Assembly (NCBI GenBank): GCA_944990035.1
Contig: CALYLX010000054.1
Location: 62,001-126,000, forward strand
Origin: Clitopilus passeckerianus
Taxonomy: Eukaryota > Basidiomycota > Agaricomycetes > Agaricales > Entolomataceae
Reading direction: 5' to 3'
Length of the DNA stretch: 64,000 bases
Shown here: positions 1 through 8,953 of the stretch, piece after piece
Numbering within the stretch: position 1 is the stretch's first letter
How the letters are laid out: each line of letters starts with the position of its first letter
Notes under the pieces: generated by a model
What the model saw: the letters and a program-made list of their open reading frames with translations, nothing else
Told to the model about the DNA's origin: nothing
Databases searched by the model: none
Position numbers and translations under genes: made by a program

Positions 1-2031
1 CCTCAAACTGACCAGGTCAAATCTGACGTGGCCCCTGCTTCGGTGGAAGATCGCCCAAGAGAGGTGGAATACTCTCGCCCTCCCGGACCTCCTGGAGGAA
101 ATGCTGGTTACTCGGATCGTGGTTATTATTCTCGAGAAGGCAGATATACTGATCATCGCGACTACCAAGACCGCCGTGCTCCCTATAATCGCTTTCGGGA
201 TAACAGGTACACTGATGTTCGAAGACCACCGCCTGAAGAACGGCACTATGAACCAAATTATGACCGTCCTCCTAGGCGTTATAGTGATGCTGAACCTGGC
301 TATCATTCCAGACGTCTCTCTGACGCCCGTCCTCTACCTAGTCACACGGGGGATACCTATCAGCCTTCTGAAGGACATGCCACGGGACCTCCCCCACCCG
401 CATATAGCCGCCCAGCCGATGATGCTGGCACTCGGATGTCTCATCCTCCGGAACCACGCCCAGCTCCCGTCTCTCAAACGCAACCTCCAGAGACAAAGGT
501 TGTCGATGTTGCAATGGTTGAGCCTGCAAGCCGCCCTCAGCCAAGTCTTCCACCTATGCAAGTAGCCCCTGTGGCTACCCCTTCCTCTGTGCCACCACCC
601 ATCCAGAAGCTCACAGAACCGTCCCAGGATCCTCCTATGACGCATACATCCACACCGCAAGTACCTTCCGAGAATAATCCTGCGAATTCGGTTCCCCTCC
701 AAGATCGTCTGGATCAAGCTTCTTCGTTCCAGCCATCTCAACTTCCTCCTGGTGTCCCCGAGCCACATCGTTCAAATCCTCCCAGCCGTCAGAATACCCT
801 AGATGATCGACCGGGTCCACCTCTTGGCCCTGGCAGATACACTCGGCCTGGATCGCCAGAAGCCGCTGAACGAGCTACATATCCTCCTCGACCAGTTTCG
901 TCTGCAAGACCTGGACCTCCCAATCGTGATGATCGTACATATAGGGGACCAGGTCCTGCTAAGCCTCCTCCACCTCGCGACTTCAGGTCAAGGGATCAGT
1001 CCAGAGAGCGACAACCAGACTACCGTGGCCCTACTGCAAGCGCATATAGGCCCCCAGAACGAAGCTACGACAACAGGAGATCGGATGCTATGGATGTCGA
1101 CAGCCACCTACCACCAACGCCCCGGTTCACTGGTGACAGGCCTTTCAGGCGTTACTCCCCTGAACGGACACGTCCTCCTCCTCCTGCGTCAGGTCCTGCC
1201 CCTGCGAGTGATCCTCCCTATGAAGATAGATTCACTGCTGGAGGAGCTCCCTACCCTCCACCTTTTGATGACCGACGAAGGGACTACAGGGACTACAGGG
1301 ATGATCACTACCGGCCCCGGGACACCTGGGACAGGCCTGCTGGTGGACCACCACCGGCTTCGTCAGGTGCAACCGATAGACCTAGATATGACTCGCGTCT
1401 TCCACCACCACCACCACCTCCTGGTTCTCGCCCATATGGATGGGAGGCTCGGGATGACAGGGATAGGCGGGACAACTTCCCGCCTCGGTCTGGATCACCC
1501 CCACATCGACCCTATGGAGGTGGGGGTCCACCACGAACGACTGGTGCAAGACCTGGACCATATGATTCCAACGCTGTACCACCGTCTCCAACGACCTCTT
1601 ACGCTCGTGTACGTCAGCGCAGTATGAGTCCTCCAAGACGACCCTCCATGGACGATGCTCGACCACCTCTGAAAAGACCCAGGGAGGACGACTATGGGGG
1701 CGATTATTACTCTGGAGCACCACCTCCCCAGCGACCTCCTCGGGATTATCCTCCGAGACCCGTGAGTCCCCCACCTGCAAGTGGTGGTGGTAGCGGCTAT
1801 TACGATAGGGCTCCACCCCCTCCGACTTCAGCGAGTACGACAGCAAGTGGTGGGCCGCCGCCTGATAGGGCGTACCCGCCGAGAGATTTCTCTGGACCAC
1901 CGTATGATCGCCCGAGGTCGCCTCCTAGTAGAGGATATACGCGGCCTGGGGGATACGGTGGCAGGGATGATAGGTATCCTCCTCCTCGGCTTCCAGCTTC
2001 TTCAATGCCTCCGCCACCTCGCAGGCCTTGA
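1..2031 (+). CDS. C-terminal part of a Pro/Arg/Tyr/Asp-rich disordered protein (5' end outside window)
   Basis: The reading frame is open from base 1 and ends at a TGA at 2029-2031, giving 676 residues with no intron. There is no convincing start inside the window, so this is the 3' part of a larger gene. The sequence is low in complexity throughout: Pro, Arg, Asp, Tyr and Gly dominate, with many RDY, RDD, RPPP and SPP repeats, such as a short RDYRDYRDD array near 1280-1310 and a run of eight prolines near 1400. There is no folded domain. Arg/Tyr/Gly and SP-rich tails of this kind are common on nuclear RNA-processing or mRNP-export proteins. A THO2-like tail is one guess, but nothing here proves it. 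The Pro-rich codons create long spurious frames on both strands. I am confident of the coding frame and not of the function. Confidence 0.8.
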   Translation, partial: PQTDQVKSDVAPASVEDRPREVEYSRPPGPPGGNAGYSDRGYYSREGRYTDHRDYQDRRAPYNRFRDNRYTDVRRPPPEERHYEPNYDRPPRRYSDAEPGYHSRRLSDARPLPSHTGDTYQPSEGHATGPPPPAYSRPADDAGTRMSHPPEPRPAPVSQTQPPETKVVDVAMVEPASRPQPSLPPMQVAPVATPSSVPPPIQKLTEPSQDPPMTHTSTPQVPSENNPANSVPLQDRLDQASSFQPSQLPPGVPEPHRSNPPSRQNTLDDRPGPPLGPGRYTRPGSPEAAERATYPPRPVSSARPGPPNRDDRTYRGPGPAKPPPPRDFRSRDQSRERQPDYRGPTASAYRPPERSYDNRRSDAMDVDSHLPPTPRFTGDRPFRRYSPERTRPPPPASGPAPASDPPYEDRFTAGGAPYPPPFDDRRRDYRDYRDDHYRPRDTWDRPAGGPPPASSGATDRPRYDSRLPPPPPPPGSRPYGWEARDDRDRRDNFPPRSGSPPHRPYGGGGPPRTTGARPGPYDSNAVPPSPTTSYARVRQRSMSPPRRPSMDDARPPLKRPREDDYGGDYYSGAPPPQRPPRDYPPRPVSPPPASGGGSGYYDRAPPPPTSASTTASGGPPPDRAYPPRDFSGPPYDRPRSPPSRGYTRPGGYGGRDDRYPPPRLPASSMPPPPRRP

Positions 2032-2718
2032 GGGGCGTATCGTCTGAACTGCATCAAAAGCTTCCAAAACGACAGCAATGTATATGAACCTGCAATTCTC
2101 TCTCTTCCTCGCTCTCGACTCTATCTCATCTGTGAATTTGCAACGCCTCCTGTTTCTCCCGATCTCATCGACTGAGCTCTGAATCTGTTTGGATATTATC
2201 TCTCGACCAATGCTATTATGTATGTAGTCATCTTTCTTGCATGTCTGTCATCTATGTAGAATGTATGTAAATTTTATTTGCAATGGATATTATTCTATCG
2301 CATGAACTCTCGCGAACGTCCCGGTTCGGTTGAGGAAATTTGGAGGTACTCAGGGCTGTACTTGAAAGGCGCCGGTTATGGCAGTCGCCGAGGCTCCGTT
2401 GGGCAAGCCCTTAATTCCCTTCTCATGGAGCGCCGAGGTTGCCCGCTTCATCGGCCATGGTCACCTTTTCGGGCCTTTTGGAGTTGGGAGCCGCATAGCA
2501 AATAATGCAGTAATGGAGGACAATGGCGTCGGCCCAAGCAAATGGACGTGATCGTTGTCTCCCCCCTTTCTTTGGTCGGATATACCGTGGTTCTTGAATA
2601 AAAGCCGCTTCGACTAGTTCGGCTACCTTTACGACCTTCTTTACGTCAAATTTCGGTGAGTTGTGTAACAGCTTCGGGATATGACTTCTTCTAATCAACG
2701 CCAGAATCCAAGTGATAG
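2032..2718. other. intergenic, 3' UTR of left-edge gene and 5' region of F-box gene
   Basis: This 687-bp spacer starts with pyrimidine-rich 3' UTR sequence (TCTCTC runs, 2090-2230). I see no further gene. The short frames here have no domain and no neighbour in frame. Confidence 0.5.
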
Positions 2719-3819
2719 ATGCCTCGCTGTACCACCCCAAGCAGCATCTGCTATTCTGACCGCAGGCTATCCCAAGTCAGTGGACGCAGCAGGAAGCTTT
2801 CCCTCGCACTCAAAGCCCATGCCAGTACCTCACTTCCGGACCATGGGCACCCAATTCAAAGACTTCCTCTCGAAATCCTCGCATTGATTATGGTGCACGC
2901 AGTAGAAGCGGAAGGAACCCAGCTTCCTGCAAATTCGACCATGGCACCCTGGAATATCACCCAGGTATGCTCTGGTTGGCGTCACCTAGCCATAAGCACC
3001 CCCCAGCTCTGGAACACCATTTCTTTCAACGTCAAGTCCATGAGGTGTCTCCGCGCGACCGAAGAGATATTCAAGCGAAGCAAAGCCCTGCCCCTGTCCA
3101 TTTCGATCTCCTGGCTTCCCTTGACTGGGTGGTGGGTGGATACGGTTTTAGAATCTATCCTAGAGAACTTCTCTATGCGCTCACGCTTACGGCGGTTAGA
3201 GCTTACGATGGACAAGCAGGTGTTCGACGTCATCCAGAGGTGTTTCCAGCCCCGCTCGTGGTCGTTCCCCAATCTCCGCCACCTGCAGCTTTCGTTTATC
3301 GAGAGTGGTCCACGTTCGGCGTATGAAGTCCACCAGCCCGTTGATGTTCATCTCCCAGGCATTCGTCAGCTGAAGTCCCTCGTCATCAGCGCGGGGAAGG
3401 GCCTCGACAATCTGACGGTTCGAATGACGTCGATTGACACCAGTGCACTTACGCATTTGTCGTTGCTGAGGATCAAGGAGACACCGGCTGGTGCACTGGG
3501 TTTATTGCAAGCATCTCCTCAGTTGACCCACTTTGCCGTTGGCCTCCACTCGCACCTTGGAGGCCACTCCGCTCTCAGCAACGAGGAATCATTCATGAGC
3601 GTGATCCATGACTCGCTTCGGTGTATGGATCTCGTGGTTTATGGAAGTCGGCCTTCTACCGGGCTTGTCGAATTTCTTTGGCCCCTCACTGCAAGCTCGC
3701 TTGCATCATTGAAAGTTTCCCTTGCTGCCCTCCAGCAGGAACAGATGACGTTGGAGCCTCATTACGCAGATTTCCTTCAAAGGAGTCCGTTGTTGGATAC
3801 GGTTGTTCTGGATGGATAA
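2719..3819 (+). CDS. F-box domain protein, intronless
   Basis: A single uninterrupted frame encodes 366 residues. Near residues 46-60 lies an F-box start (IQRLPLEILALIM). It is followed about 35 residues later by the second half of the typical basidiomycete F-box signature, in which W-N-I-T-Q-V-C-S-G-W-R leads into a P-Q-L-W motif. The rest is leucine-rich and LRR-like, with repeats such as LRRLEL, LRHLQLSF and LTHLSLLRI. F-box proteins of this type are substrate adaptors that bind SKP1 and present targets to SCF ubiquitin ligases. These families are hugely expanded in mushrooms and their substrates are unknown. The start was chosen as the first ATG of the long frame; ATGs at 2812 and 2842 are out of register with the F-box. 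The gene is the first of six F-box loci in the window. Confidence 0.8.
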   Translation: MPRCTTPSSICYSDRRLSQVSGRSRKLSLALKAHASTSLPDHGHPIQRLPLEILALIMVHAVEAEGTQLPANSTMAPWNITQVCSGWRHLAISTPQLWNTISFNVKSMRCLRATEEIFKRSKALPLSISISWLPLTGWWVDTVLESILENFSMRSRLRRLELTMDKQVFDVIQRCFQPRSWSFPNLRHLQLSFIESGPRSAYEVHQPVDVHLPGIRQLKSLVISAGKGLDNLTVRMTSIDTSALTHLSLLRIKETPAGALGLLQASPQLTHFAVGLHSHLGGHSALSNEESFMSVIHDSLRCMDLVVYGSRPSTGLVEFLWPLTASSLASLKVSLAALQQEQMTLEPHYADFLQRSPLLDTVVLDG

Positions 3820-4203
3820 AGCCTTTGCTTCTTCTCATATACCTTCCCAATTTTAGTAGCCTTATAATGTGTACTATTCATCCAAATAATTCGATTTGGT
3901 TCGCAGTTTGTGTGCCACTGCCTAGCAGGTGGCAGTGCAACAGGGTCATTTGTTTGCCCTTATTTACCTAAAGTTGATTTCCTGCCGAATTATCGCCTTG
4001 AGGCGCTTCCGTTACCAAAAGTTGCTGTTCATAACGCCAAACATCCTCCCTGCGATATCCTCTGTACAATTTACCCTCTAATTCCCGCCACGACCTTGAC
4101 TTTCCTTTAAATCCTCAAATTTACCTGCAATTTATACCAAATTTAACGAATTCACCGCGCGACACCCTTAACCTCTAACAGTTACAAGCACCATCGCCAC
4201 ATA
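3820..4203. other. intergenic spacer with a small hairpin
   Basis: This is the 3' UTR of the F-box gene followed by the promoter of the next gene. At 3913-3934 there is a perfect 6-bp inverted repeat (TGCCAC with GTGGCA around a 10-nt loop). An alternative pairing, CACTGCC with GGCAGTG, overlaps it. No gene is visible. Confidence 0.45.
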
Positions 4204-7200
4204 ATGTCGGCCTCAGGAAACCAGGAGGTTCTACGACCCATTCTGCTTCGGTCTATGACTCCAGGTGAGCATTGTCGACTACTGTGTCATCTGGCGCCCG
4301 CTCATGTGCGATTTCTTCCGTGAATGATAGGTCCGAATGAGAAAGGTGCATCATGCAACATGCCAATCCGAACTCATGCTAACCCTAGTTCTGCCAGTTT
4401 TGAAGTACTTGAACGAGATGGAAATGCCAGATAGCAGGCCAGATAACAGGCCGCCTCGCTCTATCATCGATCCTGATGAATTCCCTAGCCAAGCCGCTTC
4501 TCCACGAAGTCAAACTCAAGGCTTGCGTTCACCTGGTCAAAGAAGCGAAGGACTTTTGAAATCACCCCTCATCTACACGAACGGCGGTCAAGCTGCTCAG
4601 AATGAACACCATGATGATGATATTGCCTCAGATATTCAAGAAGGATTGAGGTCTGAGCTGGGAGACGACGAGCACGTATGTGATGACGCTACTACCACAT
4701 CCATTGATCTTAACTCAACATGATCATTGCTAGAGAGAACCAGGCCCAAACGACCCTCCTGGCCCCAAGTACGAGTCCTACGACTCTGGCCCATCCTTCG
4801 GAAACTTTGGTCCTCTGCCCAGCGAAGATCGAGGCCCTGCAAGCAATCCCTTCCAGAATGGCACGTGGAATGTATGTCGTGTCCACTAGAAAGTTCCAAG
4901 TGCATCTTGTTGACGTCACGCGCAGGCCGGTTGGGGACAGACCAAGCCACAGGATGGTATGTCTGCAAATGGCAACACTCCAGGGTTTGCTGCCAAAGTG
5001 CCTCTCCCTGCTTCCGAATTTGCGATGTCCCCGCGAGGCACCAATGATATGATGGTCAGTCTCTATTGTTCTACTTGCACATGTTCGTCACAGCTAACGC
5101 GAACCACAGTCACCCCGCGCTGGTTCGCGAGCGGGCAAAGGTTCCGAACGTCCGTTTTCGCCAATGAGCGCACGTTCGGGCAAAGGCACTGCCTACCCTC
5201 CTCTCCCAGAAAGTCGCATAGGCGACGATGAAACTATGGGCATGGGCTCTCCAATGGCCAAATCTATGCTCAGCCGCAAAGCTCCCTCGATCTCTCCCTC
5301 TGATTCGGCCTCCCACTTGAAATCTCCCTCTACAAGGAAAAACACAGCCAAATCGCCTTCCCAGTTGGGAAATGCCGAGATGCCGAAGTCCAACGGTGCG
5401 TTCAAGGTTCCTTTTCGAGCAGGCTGGTCTTCGGTACTAACTGCGTTTGCTTTCTCTTTCTTCTTTACCAATGTCAGGTCGCTCGCAACCTGGGTCTGTC
5501 ATGTCTGGTGGTGGAAATCACCAAAACAGGCCGTTCTCGCCTTATCGTCATGCACCCACCAATGAAGACCTGCTCTATGCAGCTGTTAGGGGTCGAGCGT
5601 TCGCTATCCCAGAGGAGGACGAGCAGAAGGCGTCGAGTGTTGGTGCTCCACGGTCGCCTGTCCGCACGAAGAGTGGTACATCCCAGATCAGCAAAGCCCC
5701 TTCACAGACCAATGGCAACGTCCTCGCCTCCCCGAGATCCGGGACATCCGCCGCAACACCAAAACCAATGTCAACGCGCTCAGCGTCGCAGAAAGCACCG
5801 TCTGCAGTTGGTTCTCAGCTTCGCCAACAGACGCAGTCGCCGGTGTCCCAGAATGGGGACATGCATGCGGAAGGAGATGCTACACCGCGGGCTCGATCAC
5901 CAGAGGACCTGCGAGCTCGCTCACCGGATGAGTTTGAGCTGAATCGAGAGGAGGCTAGGATTGTGAATGATGCGTTGATGGCTTCGAGGACGCCGCGAAC
6001 ATCATACATGGGGACGACCTACGAGCCTGAGGCGACGAATGCTTATCATGACCATGAGCTTTGTGTGTTGTTGAAACAGGAGAGCGATCCTGCTGTTCAT
6101 GAGTTGGTGAAGAAGGCGCTGAGGAAGGCTATCAAGCAGCGGGTGAAGAGGTTGGGTATGAAGTATGATAATGAGGTACGCATATATTTACTGTTTTGAG
6201 GACTTGTTGCCGACTTTTTTTGCAGTCCATTCGGCAAATGAAGAGATCTCACCAAGACCATGATCCTTCCGTCTATGGTCTTCGTAACGAGGTGCGTCAT
6301 GTTTTGCTGGCCGACTCGTATCAAGCTGATGAAGTCCACAGGAGCCGCCCCAATGGGCCACAGACCTCAAACGCGAGCTTGTACTCATGCAACAACGCGT
6401 TGAAAGCCTTGGTCCCAAGATTGACAATCTACAAATCCGGCAAAGCAATTCCGTCGGAAACGAGTCCCGCTTCATGTATGAGGGTGACGACGTCACGCGT
6501 ACGCCCCAGACCCAGACCGTCAACATCCAAACCCAGCACACTGGTACTGCTGCCAATTCCATGTATCAAGGAGCTCAGCATGAAATACTGCTGGAAGATG
6601 GCGATGATTTCGAGGATGGCGTCACTGCTACCCCAAGGCAGGCCCTGACAGAGGATACCCAATCTCCTCTCAGTCCTTACCCTGAGAATCAGGATGACTC
6701 GACTGGGCAGCAGATCTTGGAGGAGGAAATGTATAGGCTTCGCCAGCGGCCTCGCAGCCAGTCCCATGCTTCACACAATTCCTGGGAGGTGGCGAGGGAA
6801 CAGAACTTGGAAGATTTCGAGGAAGGTCCAAGTGCCGATCAGCTCCCCGATATTCCGGACAACGAGTCGAGGTCTCTCCCTGCGTTACCCGAAGGGGAGG
6901 GTGGAGAAGAAGAGGAGGAAGAGGAGGAAGGAGGGGTCGTAGCCCACCATGGCGGTATGATTACTACCGCTCAAGGACCCTGGACCGCTGTTGACGTTGC
7001 TGAAGACCCACAGAACACATTGACGCCCTGGCAACGTGTCCAACAACGCCTCCTCAGCTGGGCTATGATATGGCCCATGTCGGAGATCGATGCCGCTCTC
7101 AACAGCACGACTCGAGGAAACCAGGTGGATGAGGTTGCATTGAGCATCTGGTCGATGCAAACATATAAGAGATACGTGAGGCAGCGGTTGACGGATAACC

Positions 7201-7828
7201 CGCAGGGAGTGGTGGATAGGCTGTTCGTGCCACCGAACATGGCGGATGCGATTAGCAATGCTGTTTTCAATGGCCAGCATGGGAATGCGTGTGCTATGTT
7301 GAGGGAACTTTGGGCACCGTTTGGTTTGCCGGGGATGCCTAGGTTACTAGTGGTATTGGCCAAGCATAGGCAGGAGGCTGACCATTGGGTGGTTCACCGG
7401 TACTCGTTGCCGGATGGAACGCTGGTCACGTATGATTCGTTCCCTGGGAGGACGCTCATGGATGGAAGGGTAAGTTGGATGTTGCTCATTTTTAAACTTT
7501 TTTTTTTCTAAACAAACCACGTTTCTAGCCCCTTGGATGGTGGTTCGCAATTCGCATTGCTTGGCCAAACGCCAACTATCCTGCTCCAGACCACCTTGAG
7601 CAGAAGATGGTCCGCCTTCATCGACCTCTACAACTTCCTATCGATAACTCCGTTGCCGCTGCTGGCATTTGGCGCAATATTCTCATGGGTTCCCGAGGAG
7701 AACGAAGCCTTGACCTTGAGAGGCTCCGTGACCTCATCAACACAGAGGTGAAGAACCTCAGGCAGAGGAAACAACTTGGACGGTTGTCAATTGGTCCTCC
7801 CAACCAGGCACCATGGGGCCCTCTGTAG
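4204..7828 (+). CDS. large Ser/Pro-rich protein with C-terminal Ulp1-like (possibly inactive) domain
   Basis: Ten exons join in a consistent frame: 4204-4264, 4331-4345 (15 nt), 4389-4675, 4734-4871, 4926-5054, 5110-5395, 5478-6175, 6226-6291, 6342-7469 and 7529-7828. All introns are GT-AG, and the product is about 1035 residues. The first half is disordered and rich in SP/RSP. The exons around 6040-6400 are helical and predicted to form coiled coils (VHELVKKALRKAIKQ, then LKRELVLMQQRVESL). A Glu-rich run lies near 6900-6930. The last ~250 residues look like a folded domain. They contain a His-Trp pair followed 12-15 residues later by YDSFPG, the spacing seen in Ulp1/adenain-fold cysteine proteases (HW...DS). 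The expected Gln...Asp-Cys-Gly segment is replaced by LPIDNSVAAAGIW, which has no Cys. A pseudoprotease is therefore possible, and the resemblance is by motif only. Confidence 0.7.
4331..4345 (+). other. 15-nt microexon (exon 2 of the Ulp1-like gene)
   Basis: The segment GTCCGAATGAGAAAG lies between an AG acceptor at 4329-4330 and a GT donor at 4346. Including it links exon 1 (phase 1) to the frame that opens at 4389. Reading on from 4331 without splicing meets a stop near 4430. The downstream intron (4346-4388, 43 nt) carries a good TGCTAAC branch site. Confidence 0.6.
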
Positions 7829-8469
7829 CGCCTGCGTTGATGGATACCTTATTCCCACTTTTTTTTCCTACTTTCTACTTTCTCTGATCTCTTTGCGGTG
7901 AGGTGGCTGCACCAGGCAGTCACTCCATCTCTGCCCCTTCTGATTTCTTCTTACTCGATATCTTTCTTTTGTTACCATTGATTTACCCGTGTTATGTGGG
8001 AGGAACAAATCTTTTGGATTGGCTGAGTGTGGATGGTTTTTTTGTCCTCTTTCTCTTTCTCGATGTTGTATCAGTAGAGTGATTTTACCCTAACTCCGTC
8101 TTTGTGATATCTCTGCGTAGTGTAGACGTATGTAGCTTGTACGTAGTAGATTATAGTAATGAACTGGACATGACTTGATTATAATGGCAAACCACAAAAC
8201 CACAAGACGTAAAGCAATAAAGATCGCTGCTATCGATAGCAAGAAAACCTGTTTGTTGACAGCGTTATTATGTTTCCGAACGCTGGTATGGCAGAACATC
8301 TGTAAGTATTATGCAGTTTTGGTGCCACCTGCAGCCCGCTGGGCTGGTGGGAAAAGCTTCAGTTAGATCATCCCAGTAGGGCCAAGACCAGCAAACTCAC
8401 ATCTGGCGCACTGAGGCACTATTCGTCCCTTCAAATGCCTGCTAAATGCTATGAAAACTAGGTTCTGCA
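7829..8469. other. 3' UTR / convergent spacer, no gene seen
   Basis: This is T-rich 3' flank with several T(6-8) tracts and TTCTTTCT runs, between a plus-strand stop and a minus-strand stop. It holds the 3' ends of two convergent transcripts. Frames here are short and featureless. Confidence 0.5.
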
Positions 8470-8794
8470 TTACAGGTTGCCGAGAATGTCTGCTAGATCG
8501 GTAATTGAAGCATCAGGGATGGTGTTGTTGCCCTTCAATGTTGGTGTATGCGACATGGTTTCCCGGGCCTACAGCAACCGTTAGTTGAATTCTGAAATTG
8601 CCAGCGGGAATCCGACTTACGGTGTACAAGATCGATGCCTCTTTGTCCAACATGGACTTCAGTTCATCGGTATGAAACTTGGTCGCAGCCTTGGACTTCC
8701 CCTTCCTCCGGTGCACGGTGGCTGCATGTTTCGCAGCATCCTTCTTCTTCTGGATCGACCCGTTAAGACCTTTTGGCCGTGAAGATTGCGCCAT
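8470..8794 (-). CDS. small Lys/Arg-rich conserved-looking protein (about 90 aa)
   Basis: Two exons are visible, 8621-8794 and 8470-8568, joined across a 52-nt GT-AG intron whose acceptor is CTGTAG. The product is 90 residues. The N-terminal half is strongly basic (IQKKKDAAKHAATVHRRKGK), followed by an acidic-amphipathic helix (TDELKSMLDKEASILYT). The C-terminus reads TPTLKGNNTIPDASITDLAD. The basic start suggests a nuclear or nucleolar RNA- or ribosome-binding protein, but I do not recognise the family. It is divergently transcribed from YSH1 with only 159 bp between the two start codons, so the two probably share a promoter. The frame is well supported and the function is unknown. Confidence 0.65.
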
Positions 8795-8953
8795 GTTGAG
8801 CTGAGGCTGTCGTGGTGGTCAAGAGCGAAATTTCCTGCAGGGACCGTTACGTAATCTCCATTCACCTTGCTCTGCTCACTGCCAACCACGGCGAGCAGCA
8901 ATCGAAAACCCGCCTCCTGAACGGCTGCAGCGTCTCTGGAAGCCTCTTGGACA
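8795..8953. promoter_or_regulatory. 159-bp divergent promoter between small basic gene and YSH1
   Basis: The start codons at 8794 (minus) and 8954 (plus) face away from each other across 159 bp. No TATA box is evident on either side. The call rests on gene arrangement alone. Confidence 0.5.

Noticed and set aside
101..1900. Long frames on both strands overlapping the left-edge gene (for example 803-1627 plus and 1382-1900 minus)
   Set aside because: They mirror the Pro/Arg-rich codons of the true frame (CCT/CCA/CGA repeats) and have His/Leu- or Val-rich translations without domains.
3913..3934. Inverted repeat TGCCAC/GTGGCA as a terminator or transposon end
   Set aside because: Six base pairs with a 10-nt loop is within chance, rho-independent terminators do not apply to fungal nuclear genes, and no target duplication or partner repeat was found.
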